From assembly GCF_949628265.1 (NCBI RefSeq), contig NC_088786.1, forward strand, positions 31,207,681-31,271,680: 64,000 nt of DNA, given 5' to 3'. The notes beneath the pieces were generated by a model. The model was given only the letters and a program-made list of their open reading frames with translations, had not been told where the DNA came from and made no database searches. This document shows, one piece after another, positions 9,991 to 21,951 of the stretch. Source of the stretch: Cloeon dipterum. Lineage: Eukaryota; Arthropoda; Insecta; Ephemeroptera; Baetidae. The position numbers and the translations under genes were made by a program. Position 1 is the stretch's first letter. Each line of letters opens with the position of its first letter.

Positions 9991-10024
9991 GCAACCTGCG
10001 TGACTTCGCTGCGAAGCAGGTTGC
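9991..10024. repeat. Hairpin near the distal end of the presumed orb2 3' UTR
   Basis: GCAACCTGC at 9991-9999 is the exact reverse complement of GCAGGTTGC at 10016-10024. The 16-nt loop contains a smaller TTCG/CGAA stem. It sits in A/T-rich sequence, so it stands out as a discrete structured element. Confidence 0.6.
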
Positions 10025-11245
10025 ATACTCTGAATATTGCAGTGAAGGACAGAGGGAATTGAAACAGCTCGTGGGTTTATTTTTAATTTTTGGTATATTG
10101 AAACGTACATGTATTTCAAATTATCCACGTACATTAACTGTAAATCGCTTGTCGAATAATAACCAATAATTAGGTTTGTTACATACAGTTTCATTTCATC
10201 ATCTGTTGTATAGGAAACATAAAACAACCATCTTCAGCGTTGACTCTGTTCTTTTCTCGTGTGTGTTTGTGTGTGAGAGTAAATTACAACAAAACGCGAT
10301 CTGTTTTTTCCCCGTTAGAAAACGCTGTACACATAATGTTCCAAGTTTTCATTATATAAAGCCAGCACATCAGTAAAAAATAAAAATATCATTGCTGTGT
10401 TTTCGTTTTTTTCGTTCCGTTTTTTCCGTTTTTCTTCTTTAATGTGTGTACATTAGAGTATGATATAAATATCCATTTCCATAATAGCGGGTTATACAAT
10501 TTTTATAGTACAAATATTGTAATTGTATTAAATTTATCCTATTATCAAGGAATATAACAGTGAGGTGAGGTCGCCAATGCGTCTTTCCTATACTTTTAAT
10601 CCTAATTACAACGATCAATTTAAAAAATGAAGCGCGGACCGGGGGGCTCGAATTTCATAAGGGATTCGCGTGTTCTTTTCATCATCAGCAATGTTATTTT
10701 TATGTATGAAATTACACAGTGAACCGGTTTGAGAGATTATTCTTATCAGCGAGCATCAAATCTTCATACAAAAAATAGAAAATGTACAAAAATCCATTAA
10801 AAAATATTCAGTGGAGGTTATTTAAAAAACGATAAAAGCATTACATCATCATGTCATCATGTCGTCGTAATTTTTTCACTTTTATCAGAATTATTATTTT
10901 TTCTCGTCGTTTTTTTATTTTTTCGCTTTATTTTTATTTTACTTATTCCACTTGCAGTCACTCCAAAATTAGCTATAAACTCTCGTCACTTTTAAACAGA
11001 TTCATCTCATAATGTTGTATATAAAATCTTCGACCCCGTGTTTTCATCTCCGTACGTGTGTGTTCCTTTAAAAATGACCAGATACAAAAAACGCAAGAGA
11101 GCCAAAAACCATGCGAGCGTGAGTGCGTGTGTGTGTCATCTGCCGCACGAGAAACCGAGGAGTGGAAAATCGTCGATTTTTGTATTCACCCTGCATTGTT
11201 GAGTTTACTGACACGTCAAAGTGCGCGTGTACGATTCATACCCCC

Positions 11246-11263
11246 GTCGTCGTCGTCGTCGTC
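11246..11263 (+). repeat. (GTC)6 microsatellite
   Basis: Six perfect GTC units lie inside the presumed 3' UTR; the transcript strand would read GAC repeats. It has no coding context. Confidence 0.8.
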
Positions 11264-12113
11264 ATATTGGCTCGTGTGTGTGTGCGTGCGTGTGATCCAC
11301 CCACCCACCTGCACCTACAAACCCAGCAGCAGTCGTCAACTTCAGTGAGCACCCTTTATTTGATATAAAAAGTGGGCCGAGTCTTCGGTACGTAAGCGCG
11401 CCCGTAATCCAGTTTAACGTACGTTTAATTAGCTCCCTTGATATCGAGAGGACGCATACACAGCAGCAGTAAACTAACTGCACTTTTATTTGGAAGGTTC
11501 GTCTTTGCACCACCGAAACGCAACGCAAACCAGCGACTAACCAAAAGAAGAACCCATCCGACAACACAAGCGGACTCAATTTTGCGTCGTGTTCACTTGT
11601 TGTGTGTAAAAAGAGCACAGCAGTTTTTATTCTTCGGTTTACAACCCGTAACAAATCCAGCAAAAGAGCTACGCGGCTTTTATCCGTCGCAACGAGTTTA
11701 AAACATCATTGTGAGTGATAATCTAAAATAAGGCCGGTCGCGTGAGAGCCTCCAAATGTCAAAACTCGTCCGTGCCTGCAACAACGGTCGTTTCTTTTCG
11801 GGGCGAGGCGGGCGACCCCCGCGCATGCGCTGGCATCTCAAGGTGTTCTTCGTGCCGAATTTTGATCAAGAACATCATAGACAACAACAAAACCGCTCCT
11901 GGCAGACTCCATTTTTAGCGTCAAATCAAATAATGCCTGCTGGCTTCAGAATTTGCGCATGCGCGGTGCCACCCCTTTAAGAAAAATCCGATTCGCGCGA
12001 TTTGGAACCCCTTCCGCCGGCCGCGAGAAAATACGTGATAAGAGAGTCGATCGATCGATTTTTACCGTAAAACGAGCAAGCGAGGCCTTCGTTTAAATTG
12101 GCAGCGCCGGCGG

Positions 12114-12135
12114 TCCGCCACTGCTCAGTGGCGGA
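12114..12135. repeat. Near-perfect 10-bp inverted repeat with a 2-nt spacer
   Basis: TCCGCCACTG at 12114-12123 and CAGTGGCGGA at 12126-12135 are exact reverse complements separated by CT. The result is a very GC-rich stem-loop in the presumed orb2 3' UTR. Confidence 0.75.
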
Positions 12136-15010
12136 ACGCGCACCCTTCTGGTAATGTATGTAAACAGTAAAAACTAGAGTCGGTATATGTATATCGAGTG
12201 CGAGTGAGTGTGGAGGGCTGCTAACAAGCGGTAATTAAATCGATTAGCTGCGTAGTGCTAAGAAAAGAGAGACGAGAGCGCCTTGTTCCTTTTTTTTTTG
12301 TATCATTTTATAAAATGGGAATAATAAACGGATCAACTATCGTGTAGCCAGTACGTGTGTGACCATATTAATCGCAAGTAACCTCGATTAATTTAAAGTT
12401 AATCGGTTAAATATCGTCGTCGATTTTACATCATGTAGAAAATAGATTTATAATTTTACACTTTTTTACACGTCAGAAAAGCTTAAGTGTGGTTCTCCTT
12501 ATTAAGTACATACATATGAGAGATTCGATCGACTAAATAGAATTGCTGCTTCTCGCGTGTGTGTCTGTGTGTGTATGTGTGTGTTTTTCCGATCAGAGAG
12601 ATCTAATAATTAATTGTCCCTCTGCCGCCTCAATCGAGTGAGAGTGTGAATTGAATGGCTCAAAAATTCCCTCGTTATTAGCAACGCGCGCGTGGTACCT
12701 TAATGAATTACGAGAGTTACTCACTAGTTATAGTACAATGCAAAGAGGAATGCTTCTCAAAAAGATATGCAAAATACCATATTGTTATTATCATATTACA
12801 ACGTTAGATTGAAAAATTGTAAAAAGGTCTCGTCTGGATTTATATACTCTCCTGCTAGTAAGGTGATCGCTTTTTTTGCGTGTGTGTGTTTGTCATCATA
12901 CCGATTCCGTGCGTTATTGTGTAAAGGGCCTCTTTCTCTTTTAATACGTATCTCGGTCTTGGTTTTGTGTGTTGTGTGTGTACCGCACGTTTTTGCCTCG
13001 TATTAAAAACCTCCGAATCAGCCCTGCGATTAAAAACGCTCGCCTATCACACTAATTCTGAGAAGGAACGGAAACAACAACACAATGACTGGATTATAAT
13101 TATTATACTCTTTTTTAACTTGATTGGACTAGCCTGCGCGAAGAAACCGGGACTGTCTGTAGAAATGTGCAGAAATATGCCTTTTGAATGAGTCGTTCCG
13201 AATCTCGGTGTATTGCTGATCGAGTACAGTGATAATAATTAATTTCTTTTGATCGAAGAGAGTATGCGTACGAGAAACTTTCTTTAAGTAGAATATATAG
13301 CAATTTCGATCCGGGAAGCGGAAAGTGTATAAAGGGTAGCAATTTTCGAGGAAACAACTGATTCTTGAGTTAAAGAATAAGGCCACTTGATTTGAAGTTA
13401 AACTCCACTCTGCGTTGGCTGAATTCGACCCAAAACCGAAGAACAAAAAAAAAACGCCTTCTGTCTTTTTTGTGCTCTCGTCGGTTCAGTTTTCAAATGC
13501 CTTGAGGTGCTACTAAAAATGCGTTTCGGAAAAAAACGGCGTTTTTGGCCGAACGAGCGAAAATCGAATTCGAATATAGACTCAGCCATGTTGTCTGTTT
13601 CATTTTAAGTTCAGATGCAGTGGAGCCATGATTCTTTAACCTTTAAATACATGAAGTTTGTGTGACGATATCGATTTGCACGTTGCTTAGCGCATTAATA
13701 CAGTTATACGAGTATCATGGTAATTTTTTGCCTTACATCCGAGGTTAAACATGTATTGTTTTACAAGAGAGAACCATTTTTATCTTTTGGTATCGCGGGT
13801 GTGGGCTTCGTCATCTTAAAAATGGCTAGATATTACTTTTTATCATATCAACATCATCGTGTGTGTGTGTTGTCGCATCCATGCGCGAAATTAAATTAAT
13901 TAATTAATTTTAAGTACACACCCTCTCTGCGTCGATTCGATACAAAACTGCTCACATCAGCTACATGCTTACTTAATTAACCATTAAAATTCACAGCTAC
14001 ATTGAAATCAATATGCAACAGCTAATTATGCATGTTTGCACTTTTTTGTGGTTGGCCAAACTGCTATTTTCGCGGTCTTCAGAGTTAATGTACATGTCGT
14101 CGTGGAGGTTATTGTTTGTAATTCATTCACTTGTGGCTTTTTATGTGTATGTGTGTGGTTAAAATCGAGAAGCGGCACAAAAAATCGCGATTAATTTTTG
14201 TATGCACTCATTATTCCAGTAGCGGGGACATGAAAAAATAATTATTCTTCTCGTGCGATCTCAGTTATCCTCTAATGCGAATTTCTTACAACGAGACAGC
14301 GTTTACTTCCTTTTTATTCAAGTAATTGTGTGTGTGTGTATAGAGAACGGTTATACATATTTTAGTTAGTCAGCTCTAGTTTCTTTTCTCAATTAATAAT
14401 TAACCATTGATAAACACCGAGTTAAAATAACACCTGTTTGTTTTGTGTCCTTTTTTTCCTTTGCTAATTCTTATTTTTGCTAGTGTGTGTGTGTCCATTA
14501 TTCCAAGATTGAGTAATTACTTTGTGTGTGTGTTCAGTGTCATGTGTGTATGTGTGCGGATTTCAACTAATTAATCGACTCAATTATATTGTTATCCTAG
14601 GACTTGCCATCGCATTTGGTTGTTAAACGTTGTTTGTGACGAGCGAAGAAGAAAAGTAGCATTATTTCAGTTGGGTTAGCTTGATTTTCGACTTTTCTTT
14701 CACTCTCTGTTTTGAACGCTCTCATTGCTCGAAAAAATTGTGTGAAAAGATGAGGGGGGTTGTAAGGGGGTGTCGCCTGAAATTTGGAATTTGAGAGACT
14801 CATTTTGCGTGAGTGTGTGTGTGTGTACCAATTGCGCTGATTATATATTGCTTTATATATGCTTAGTTAGTTTTTTTCTCACATTCTGCTAGGGAACCTG
14901 CTTTGTATTTTAGAGATTACAATACAATAGTTTTTGTGATACTTAATTGAAGTGAGTGATTTTGTGGGTGGGTTGCCTTAATTAGTCAGTTAATTAGTTG
15001 TTACTCAATG

Positions 15011-18000
15011 TATGTACAAACGCTTCTTCAGATCAGAAATTAAACGCGCGCGCGTGTGTGTCGTGTGCTTCTTAATTATTTTGTACCAGAGAGGCTAGAG
15101 ACTAAATTTATAGGCAGTTTGATATTGTGTTTTTCAATTGTTTGATGTTGGAATTTTGTTGCTGGCGGTGTGTTAATAATAACCGATGATCCGATCCACT
15201 AGCCTGCGAAACATAAAAACGTGTCACAGTTCCTTTCCCAACTCTGCACTGGTGCAAACAAAAGGAAAACGCCAAACGATGAGAAATAAAAACGAAAACA
15301 AGTTCAAATCATCAATTTTATTTTTTATAAAACTACAAAGAAAAATATATGAAATCAACTGAAAAAATAATAGTAATAAAAAACGAAATATCAACTTTGC
15401 GATGAGAAATTCTATAAGATTATTCCATGCTAAAGGCAACCAACTGCTTTTTACTTCGTTTCTTTCGTATAAAACTGCAAATGTGAGTGTCTTGTTTTTC
15501 GGGCTAACTGAATTTCGCGTGAAGGGTAAAAACAAGCACATTATATACGTATGTATTACTGTTCCACTAGAATACAATTAATATTTTCCGTCATCTCATC
15601 ATCAAATCGGTAGTGGTTACGCAAAAAACAACACAGCTATCCTTTGATTAACTCTAATGTGATGTGAACACCAATTGTATCCGGATATATATGTGTATAA
15701 CAACAAATTTTACTTCAGCTCGGTTCAACTGCGCCGCCTTGTCCGATTTCAGAAGTGAGATTTCTCAGTCAAACTTAGAGCAACAGAAAAGTAGAGCCGG
15801 ATGGCTTTTCCGGCGCAAACAAACAGAGAAGGCGAGCGAGTTTTACAACAACATAACACATTCACAGGTAAGTAAGTATTTTGTATTTTCTTTTTTCATC
15901 TCTCTTTCTCATATCAAGAAGCAACAACAAAAGTATGTGTGTAACCTATATAATAAAGTATAACTTAGAACGATCATCTCACATCTCAAAATATATAAAA
16001 TCAGAACGAACAAATAAAAAGAACACAGCAGGGGAACGAAAAAAAGGCGTGACAATTTTGATTTTTGGGAAAGGATCGTTTATCTTCGTCCAAAGCTGCG
16101 AGTCGGGTGAAAAACGGAAAACTTTCTTTCTTTCTTTCGCACCTATCTATCACTTTTGAAATCACTAACCGTAATATGCGACTTCTGTTTGCGGGAATCT
16201 TGTAGAGTGAGTTTTTGTGTTCAGCGTACGTGAAAATGGCAATTTTGGCGATCGATTCATTCAAGTGTGTGTGTGTTTGCGTGTGTGAGTGTGGCTTGGG
16301 GAGTTTTTGAAACCCGAAAGTAGTTTTAGTGTAGAAGTAATGTGTTGCTTTCCGAACGATTTTGAAAAATGACCAACCATTCATCACATATTCCTATTCT
16401 CGTAGTTATAATAGTAGTGTGAAAAGTCATACAAGATTAAAATTAGCTTTTTTATAACAGTTACTTCCACGTGTTTCTTTCATTTTTCACCTTTGAGGCT
16501 GAATAAAAAATTACAGCAGAATGTTCCTTTTTGGCATTCTATCGCTCAGCAGCTTCTAAATCAAAGGAGTTCAAAGTTAGTTTTCGTTTTTACAACTTGT
16601 CTCAACGAGTGTAAAAAATCAGTTTTTCCCGCACTCTCTTCATTTCATCGTCGTCAACATCCAAAATTGTATTTTGAAAAACACTAGCATCGTGCATTTT
16701 AATTATTATATTATCATCTAATATAGTAGTTGTTAAGACATTCAAGTAATGACGAGTTGTAGTTTTTCATATAATAATAAGTTATTATCACACAAATACA
16801 TTGAAAATATTTAATAGGTTGTTGGTTAATTTTTCTTCTTGCTCCGTTTTCATTCTCCGAAATGTTCCGTTTCATCCCCCACTTGTTATTTTTCTTTCCA
16901 TCAGTTTATTTTTCGAGTTGCCGTTCCGCCTGACCAGATCTCGCGACTTTCTTCATTCCGATTCCAGAGAAATTTCGATTTCTTTTTCTTTTTTTTTAAC
17001 TCCTTTTGCGTGTGTGTGTGTTCATGTGAGTGAGTGAGTGAGTGTGTATGTGATTCTGATTACGACATTACATATTAACATTATTAGAAGGCTTTGTTTG
17101 GTAATAATTGCAGTTGATTAAAAAGGTAACTAACTGTCGTCTGCATCGAACGAAAACACCGATTAACTGAGTAGTAATCATCATATTGCGTGTGGCAACG
17201 AGGAGAAGCCATGCAGCCGCCCACTCGAAATTGCTTGTAGACCTCAAGAGTAGTTCGCAAACGATTAAAAAAGTATTTACATATTCAACTTAACAGCTAA
17301 AACAACAACAAAGTGTGTGTTTGTTGGCGGATGGTCCAAAACGGTTATTACACAAGTATATGTACAAAATTTTACGTCGCTCCTATGTACAAATAAAAAA
17401 ATACTCGTCAAGGACTGAAAATTCAAATTATTAATTGGTTGGCGGTGTATATATGATAAAATCGATAGGAACTAAAGTTGGTTTACTTTTCGCGCAAAAT
17501 AAATACAATAATAGTAGTTAAGACAATTTGCTGACTGGATAAGAGTAATACAAAGTAGTAATAATAACTCGTTTTGATTTACAAAAAAGGTAAGACCCGT
17601 CCGCGCGTACGATAAAAAGACTCAATCGATTAATTTAATTAGGAATTAAATAACAATGAGGCGCGCCGACCGGGCCGGTGGGTCGCGTCCTAGGAGAGCA
17701 ACAGCCCGGCCGACCACGTGACTAACAAGACTCTCATCGCATATCACAATTTCTTCTCCAACTACAAAAGCAGCAGCAGCGTACAAATTTGTTGTTTGAA
17801 AAAATTCAGTCGTGACGGTCTACAAAGGTCAAAGTTCGAGTGGGGCCCGCGTGAAAGTGAAAAGGTGGGAACAGAACGAAAGAGGATCGCGTGTGTTTGA
17901 CTAAAGTTTTCTCTTCTTTTGTTTTGTGATTCGTTATGATTGAAATTTCACGTTTCTATTTACATCTCAATCAATCCGACTTGCTTCTCTCTCTTTCTCT

Positions 18001-19142
18001 TTCGCTATTTTTGTTTCAACTTTTGTTTATTCCCTACAAAAAGTACCAGTCTTGTTATGCGCAGAAAATAGCTTCAACTGCTACGTACCACTTTCTCAAA
18101 TAAAAAATAAAAACCGACAAACACCTTCTTTTTACTCTGCTTCTTGTTATCAAAAAATTATCTACTTTCTGTCTGTTTGTCTGTCTGCATGTCTGCGAGT
18201 GTGGGAAACGATTCTTTTCTCTTTATTCGAATTACAACAACGAATTGCGTGTGTGCGCACCGATTTCCCTATTCATCATCGTCTTTCGCTATTGTTGATT
18301 CTCGTAACAAAAACCAGTGCTTGAGAGTATGTGTGTGTGTGTGTATCGCGCGTTCTCATTTGTGTATCGGTTCATTAGCCTCGGAAATTCAACAGCCTGA
18401 GCAATCTAGTAAAAATCTGTGGGATCCAGTTGTTTCAAAGGTAGTGTACGTTTGTTTCACATGTGTGTGTGTGTGTTTTCACCTACTCTTACTTAAATTC
18501 AATTTTCATCAACAAACAACTAGTTGGCGGGGCCGACGACAGCCGCCGAACTTGAATTTCGCCCGGCGGCCGTGTGCATCGAGGCCCCGCCGCTACGCCG
18601 GGAGATTCTCATTCAGTGTCCCATCGAAACCAAAAAATCTCTGCCAATGCGTGTGTTCGTACATTCAAATAATACTTTTCAGTGTGTGTTTGTGTGTTTG
18701 CGTGTACATGTGTGTGTGTGTGATATCTTCTGTTCGGGGCTTACACTTATTAAATCACATAAAACAGCGTTTTTCTGTTCATCTCATCACTAGTAAAAAA
18801 GAATTTGCAACTACCGGCGGGGCGCGGGCGGGGCGTGGCCGCTGACGCGCCGACTGGCGAACGCACGGAGCGGCGGCCCCGCGTGCTTGGCCTGCGCGCT
18901 GTATGTGTGAGTGTGTGTTGTATTATTTCCTCATTAGTTAAAAACTACATCCTAAGATTATATACAGCTGTGAAAAATGGCTTCTTCTTTTTAATTAATT
19001 AATTATTCAAATAGAAAACAGTCATTTTTTCTGAGAGAAAAAAGCTATCACATTGAAAAAGCTGTACAAAGAGCGACTGCTGATGACGCCTCTCGCGCGC
19101 GTGTGTTTTCGTTCTCGGCCGAAAAACTGTTGATTATTTACA
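15011..19142 (-). promoter_or_regulatory. Seven Pumilio-type response elements (UGUANAUA)
   Basis: On the + strand these read TATGTACA (15011-15018, 17359-17366, 17384-17391), TATTTACA (17274-17281, 17957-17964, 19135-19142) and TATATACA (18959-18966). In the transcript strand all match the Pumilio consensus UGUANAUA. In the same region I noticed only one such octamer on the opposite strand (near 11016). Their clustering in the proximal 5 kb is consistent with translational control of a CPEB mRNA. Binding itself is inferred. Confidence 0.5.
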
Positions 19143-19680
19143 CATTCCGAGCGTGGCCATGCGTACATACGAGTGTCTGTCTATGTGTGTCTGTTTGTGT
19201 GTAATTCAAAAATTTTGGCAGAGAATTTTTTGACCAAAACCCCCGACAAGTGTGTGAGGGGGCCGGGGGGAGGGGGCTGACGCTGGGTCGAGCCTGCCCC
19301 GCCAGCCGTGGTAGACGCGTGTGTGTCTTTTACCGTTTCGTAAGGGTCAGTTGCTTTATATAAAACTGAAAAACGGTTAATTTCTTTTCCACTAGCCTAT
19401 ACATGATATAAGCATCAATTAAAACCATCGTGTGTGTGTCCGTGTGAGAGGGCGCGTGTGTGTACGAGTGTGTGAGTGTGGGAGGGGTGACTCTTTTGCT
19501 AAAATTCGAGGGGGTTCGCCGGGGGCGCAGGTACTCTTTTTCCCTGTCGCCCCGTTGGCCGCCGCCCTGTCAAAAGAGAAGACTAAATAACCGAAAAGAG
19601 AAGGACAATTAGAGGTTAAAATTGCAGGCGGCGCGGGCGCGGACACTGCGACGTGTTTGAGGCGCCCCGACACGCCGCCC
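17640..19680. other. GC-rich islands within the presumed 3' UTR
   Basis: Short blocks of very high G+C interrupt A/T-rich sequence at about 17662-17718, 18527-18605, 18812-18900, 19250-19320, 19505-19570 and 19625-19685. They are rich in CGGCC-type motifs and contain no coding frame of known type. They look like discrete modules rather than a gradual change in composition. Confidence 0.55.
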
Positions 19681-19827
19681 CCGAACTAAGGAACCAACGT
19701 AAAAAGAGCAAAGTGCCACCCCAATTCAAACCTACTTAGTCAATAGATTAACATTTCGTGTCGCTAAATTTCTTGCTTAGTTACTCCCAATTCCCAAAAT
19801 TTAAGCTGTGCCTAATTGTTGCCGTGG

Positions 19828-21951
19828 TTAACACCAGCGGAAGGGCACAGCGCGGGGTCGGTCGGCGCCCTCCTTCACTAGAGGCTTGTGGAACTCGCGG
19901 CCGGGTCTTGAGTGGATTGTGGCCCAGCAGTGTTCGCAATAGTACTGAAAAATGAGACAGCTTGTTAGCGAAAATGAAATCCGACGACAAGGGGGAAATT
20001 CTGAAAACCCCACTGGATTATAAAGCTTTGGTCAGCGTCATGTGACGTTAAAAATCATCAAAAGCGAAAAAATTCTGAGGGATTTCAACATTTCCACTGA
20101 CATTAAATTTTGCAAGAAAAATGTACGTTGCACTGAATTTACAAAAAATATATTATTAACATTAAAAACGAAATGAGGAAATAAAACTGGACCCTAAATT
20201 ACTTAATAGATAGCCATCATTATGAAAATGATAATTTTCTTCTTTTCAAATAATTCGTTTCAGAGAATCAAAGTTTTAAATTATCATGGAAGACCACACA
20301 ATTAATTAATATATCCTTATATTGCTTGAAACCGATTATTTACCTGCAAGCAAGTGACATTAGCACAGAAGAACGGAGCAAACTTTCCTCCACAGCGTTG
20401 GCCCTGGCACTCGTCGCACATTTGGTCGTCAAGCACGTATGGTTTCACTTCCACCTGAAAAAAAAGAAATTCCTCAGTCAGTGCGGGTAAAGTGCAATTC
20501 CAGTCAAGATCGGATTTAAAATGCAAATCGGGGGGAAGAAAAACATGATCCCAATAAGTGGTTTTAAGGTTAACTGCGACTAAGCCCCCTTGCAAGTCAT
20601 GAATATGCAACCGGCTTTGCATGAATAACAAGCAGGCTGCATAAAAACCGACGCCGGGGTCTGTCGTAGCGCAGAAAAAAAGGAGGCAGTTTGTGCTGGC
20701 TGGTGGTTTGGTAAACTCACCCTCTTGTCGATGTCGCCGTGCTGCAGTTGGACAAATCTAGCGCTGATGGCTGCTATATAGCTCTGCTGATTGCTAAATG
20801 CTACTCGACCCGCGCCTTTTGGATACTTGAGCTCAGGATCTGTGTCAATTCCAGCGTAGCAGACGCCACCGTAGAGGCGGTCCATGATCATGGCCAGTTC
20901 CACTGCGAAGACGAAATGCGAAAATCAATAATCGATTCGGAAATATTGCAATAGCAAGAGTTAATTACCAGCTTTGAGGGGACGAGGCACTCCTCCGACG
21001 AACACTGTTTTCCTCGGGTCCAGGGGCATTGAGGCGTCCAGCACAAAGTCCGCGTCCGAAAGACGCCACGGTCTGATCTGCACAGGCTTGTCTTTGATAG
21101 TGGGCGACGAGACGCACAAGTACAGTTTGTCGTCGTCCTGGATGCACGCGTCGATCAGCTGCTGCACTGAACTTTCGTCCTGCGTTCAGAGAACAAATAA
21201 TGGAAATTAGTTTCCTCTCCGAAGTTTGAATGATTCAGTTATGCAAAATGCCATCATAACTCGAGAAACTTTCCGCGTGACGTTGCTAAAAACTAAGTGA
21301 TTACCTGGAAGAGCAGGAAAGCGTATCCCTTTGGTGGGAAGTAACTCTTGGACTCAGCTTTGTGCGGCCAATCGACCACCAGAGGTCCGAATCGGCGGAA
21401 ACTGGCTGTGATCTCGTCTGAAATTAATTCATTAATTTTATTAATAATGGTCCAGGGACTAGAATTTTATATTGCGAGCCAAAAGATAATTTTGGATGAC
21501 GTTCCAAAACTAAAAAGTCTAATTTTGTAATTTTTCTATAATTTTTCCTTTTGGGGTTGGAAAAAGGTCAAGCTCTCTTTTAATTTTTAAGTTGTCATTG
21601 AAAATTATGTGCATATTGTATTAACTGGTGTCCAAGATCCAGTCATATTTAAAAAAAGCTGCATTTCAAATTATATAGCATGATACTAACCTTCATCAAT
21701 ATCAGGTGGCAGTCCACCGACGAAAACCTTGCGCGAAAATCTCTCGCCGGTCTCTGATCCCTGACTGTGTGGCGACGAGCGCGACGGTGAAGAGAGGGGC
21801 TGCGCAGAGTTGGGCATGCCCTGGGGGCCGCCAGCTTCTCCTACGAGACCAGGGTGTGGGCCCAGGCCCAAACCGCCGAGGCCGCCGTGGCCTCCGTCGT
21901 CCAGCAGGGCGCCTCCGGTCTCGTCCAAGCCGGTGAAGAACGGGCTTTTGC
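19828..21951 (-). CDS. orb2: CPEB-family RNA-binding protein, Orb2 (CPEB2-4) type, C-terminal 330 residues
   Basis: Six exons in transcript order: 21951-21691, 21417-21305, 21179-20969, 20902-20721, 20454-20344 and 19944-19828. They join in frame to a stop at 19830-19828. The protein binds U-rich elements in mRNA 3' UTRs and controls poly(A) tail length and translation, including at synapses (family knowledge). The first exon gives a Gly/Pro-rich linker, then RRM1 begins at KVFVGGLPPDIDEDE. RRM2 begins at TVFVGGVPRPLKAVELAM and runs to DIDKRVEVKPYV. The CPEB zinc-binding domain follows, with CDECQGQRCGGKFAPFFC, then YYCEHCW and two His. The protein ends in PFRWC. Identity to the Orb2/CPEB2-4 branch is very clear. 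The first exon starts in phase 1; the N-terminal region, including any Gln-rich prion-like part, lies upstream of the window. Confidence 0.95.

Larger units (their letters stand above)
10255..19480 (-). repeat. Dispersed short CA runs in the transcript strand
   Basis: GT runs of about 4-8 units recur every few hundred bases on the + strand, for example at 10260-10275, 12555-12585, 14330-14340, 14810-14825, 18331-18344, 18461-18475 and 18708-18722. They rarely form a long microsatellite. They are much rarer in the intron beyond 22 kb. In the transcript they would be CA-rich elements. Confidence 0.6.
9975..19827 (-). other. orb2: Presumed very long 3' UTR of orb2 (distal end uncertain)
   Basis: Downstream of the orb2 stop at 19830-19828 there is almost 10 kb with no credible coding sequence or splice-site pairs. 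It differs from the intron on the other side of the coding exons: it is A/T-rich, carries dozens of short GT runs on the + strand (CA in the transcript), and has several GC-rich islands between 17.6 and 19.7 kb. It also contains seven exact UGUANAUA octamers in the sense orientation. Many - strand AATAAA hexamers are scattered through it, for example TTTATT on the + strand near 18223, at 10076-10081 and at 9851-9856, so several 3' ends are possible. Long, neuron-extended 3' UTRs are known for insect RNA-binding-protein genes; that this is one of them is inference. Confidence 0.5.

Noticed and set aside
15855..15880. CAGGTAAGTAAGT on the + strand, resembling another ratchet point
   Set aside because: It is antisense to orb2 and lies in its 3' UTR. 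The bases before the AG are A/C-rich without a pyrimidine tract.
18144..18845. A 233-codon + strand open frame in the presumed 3' UTR
   Set aside because: Long parts are translations of GT runs (VCVCVC) and GC islands. It is antisense to orb2 and has no recognisable domain.
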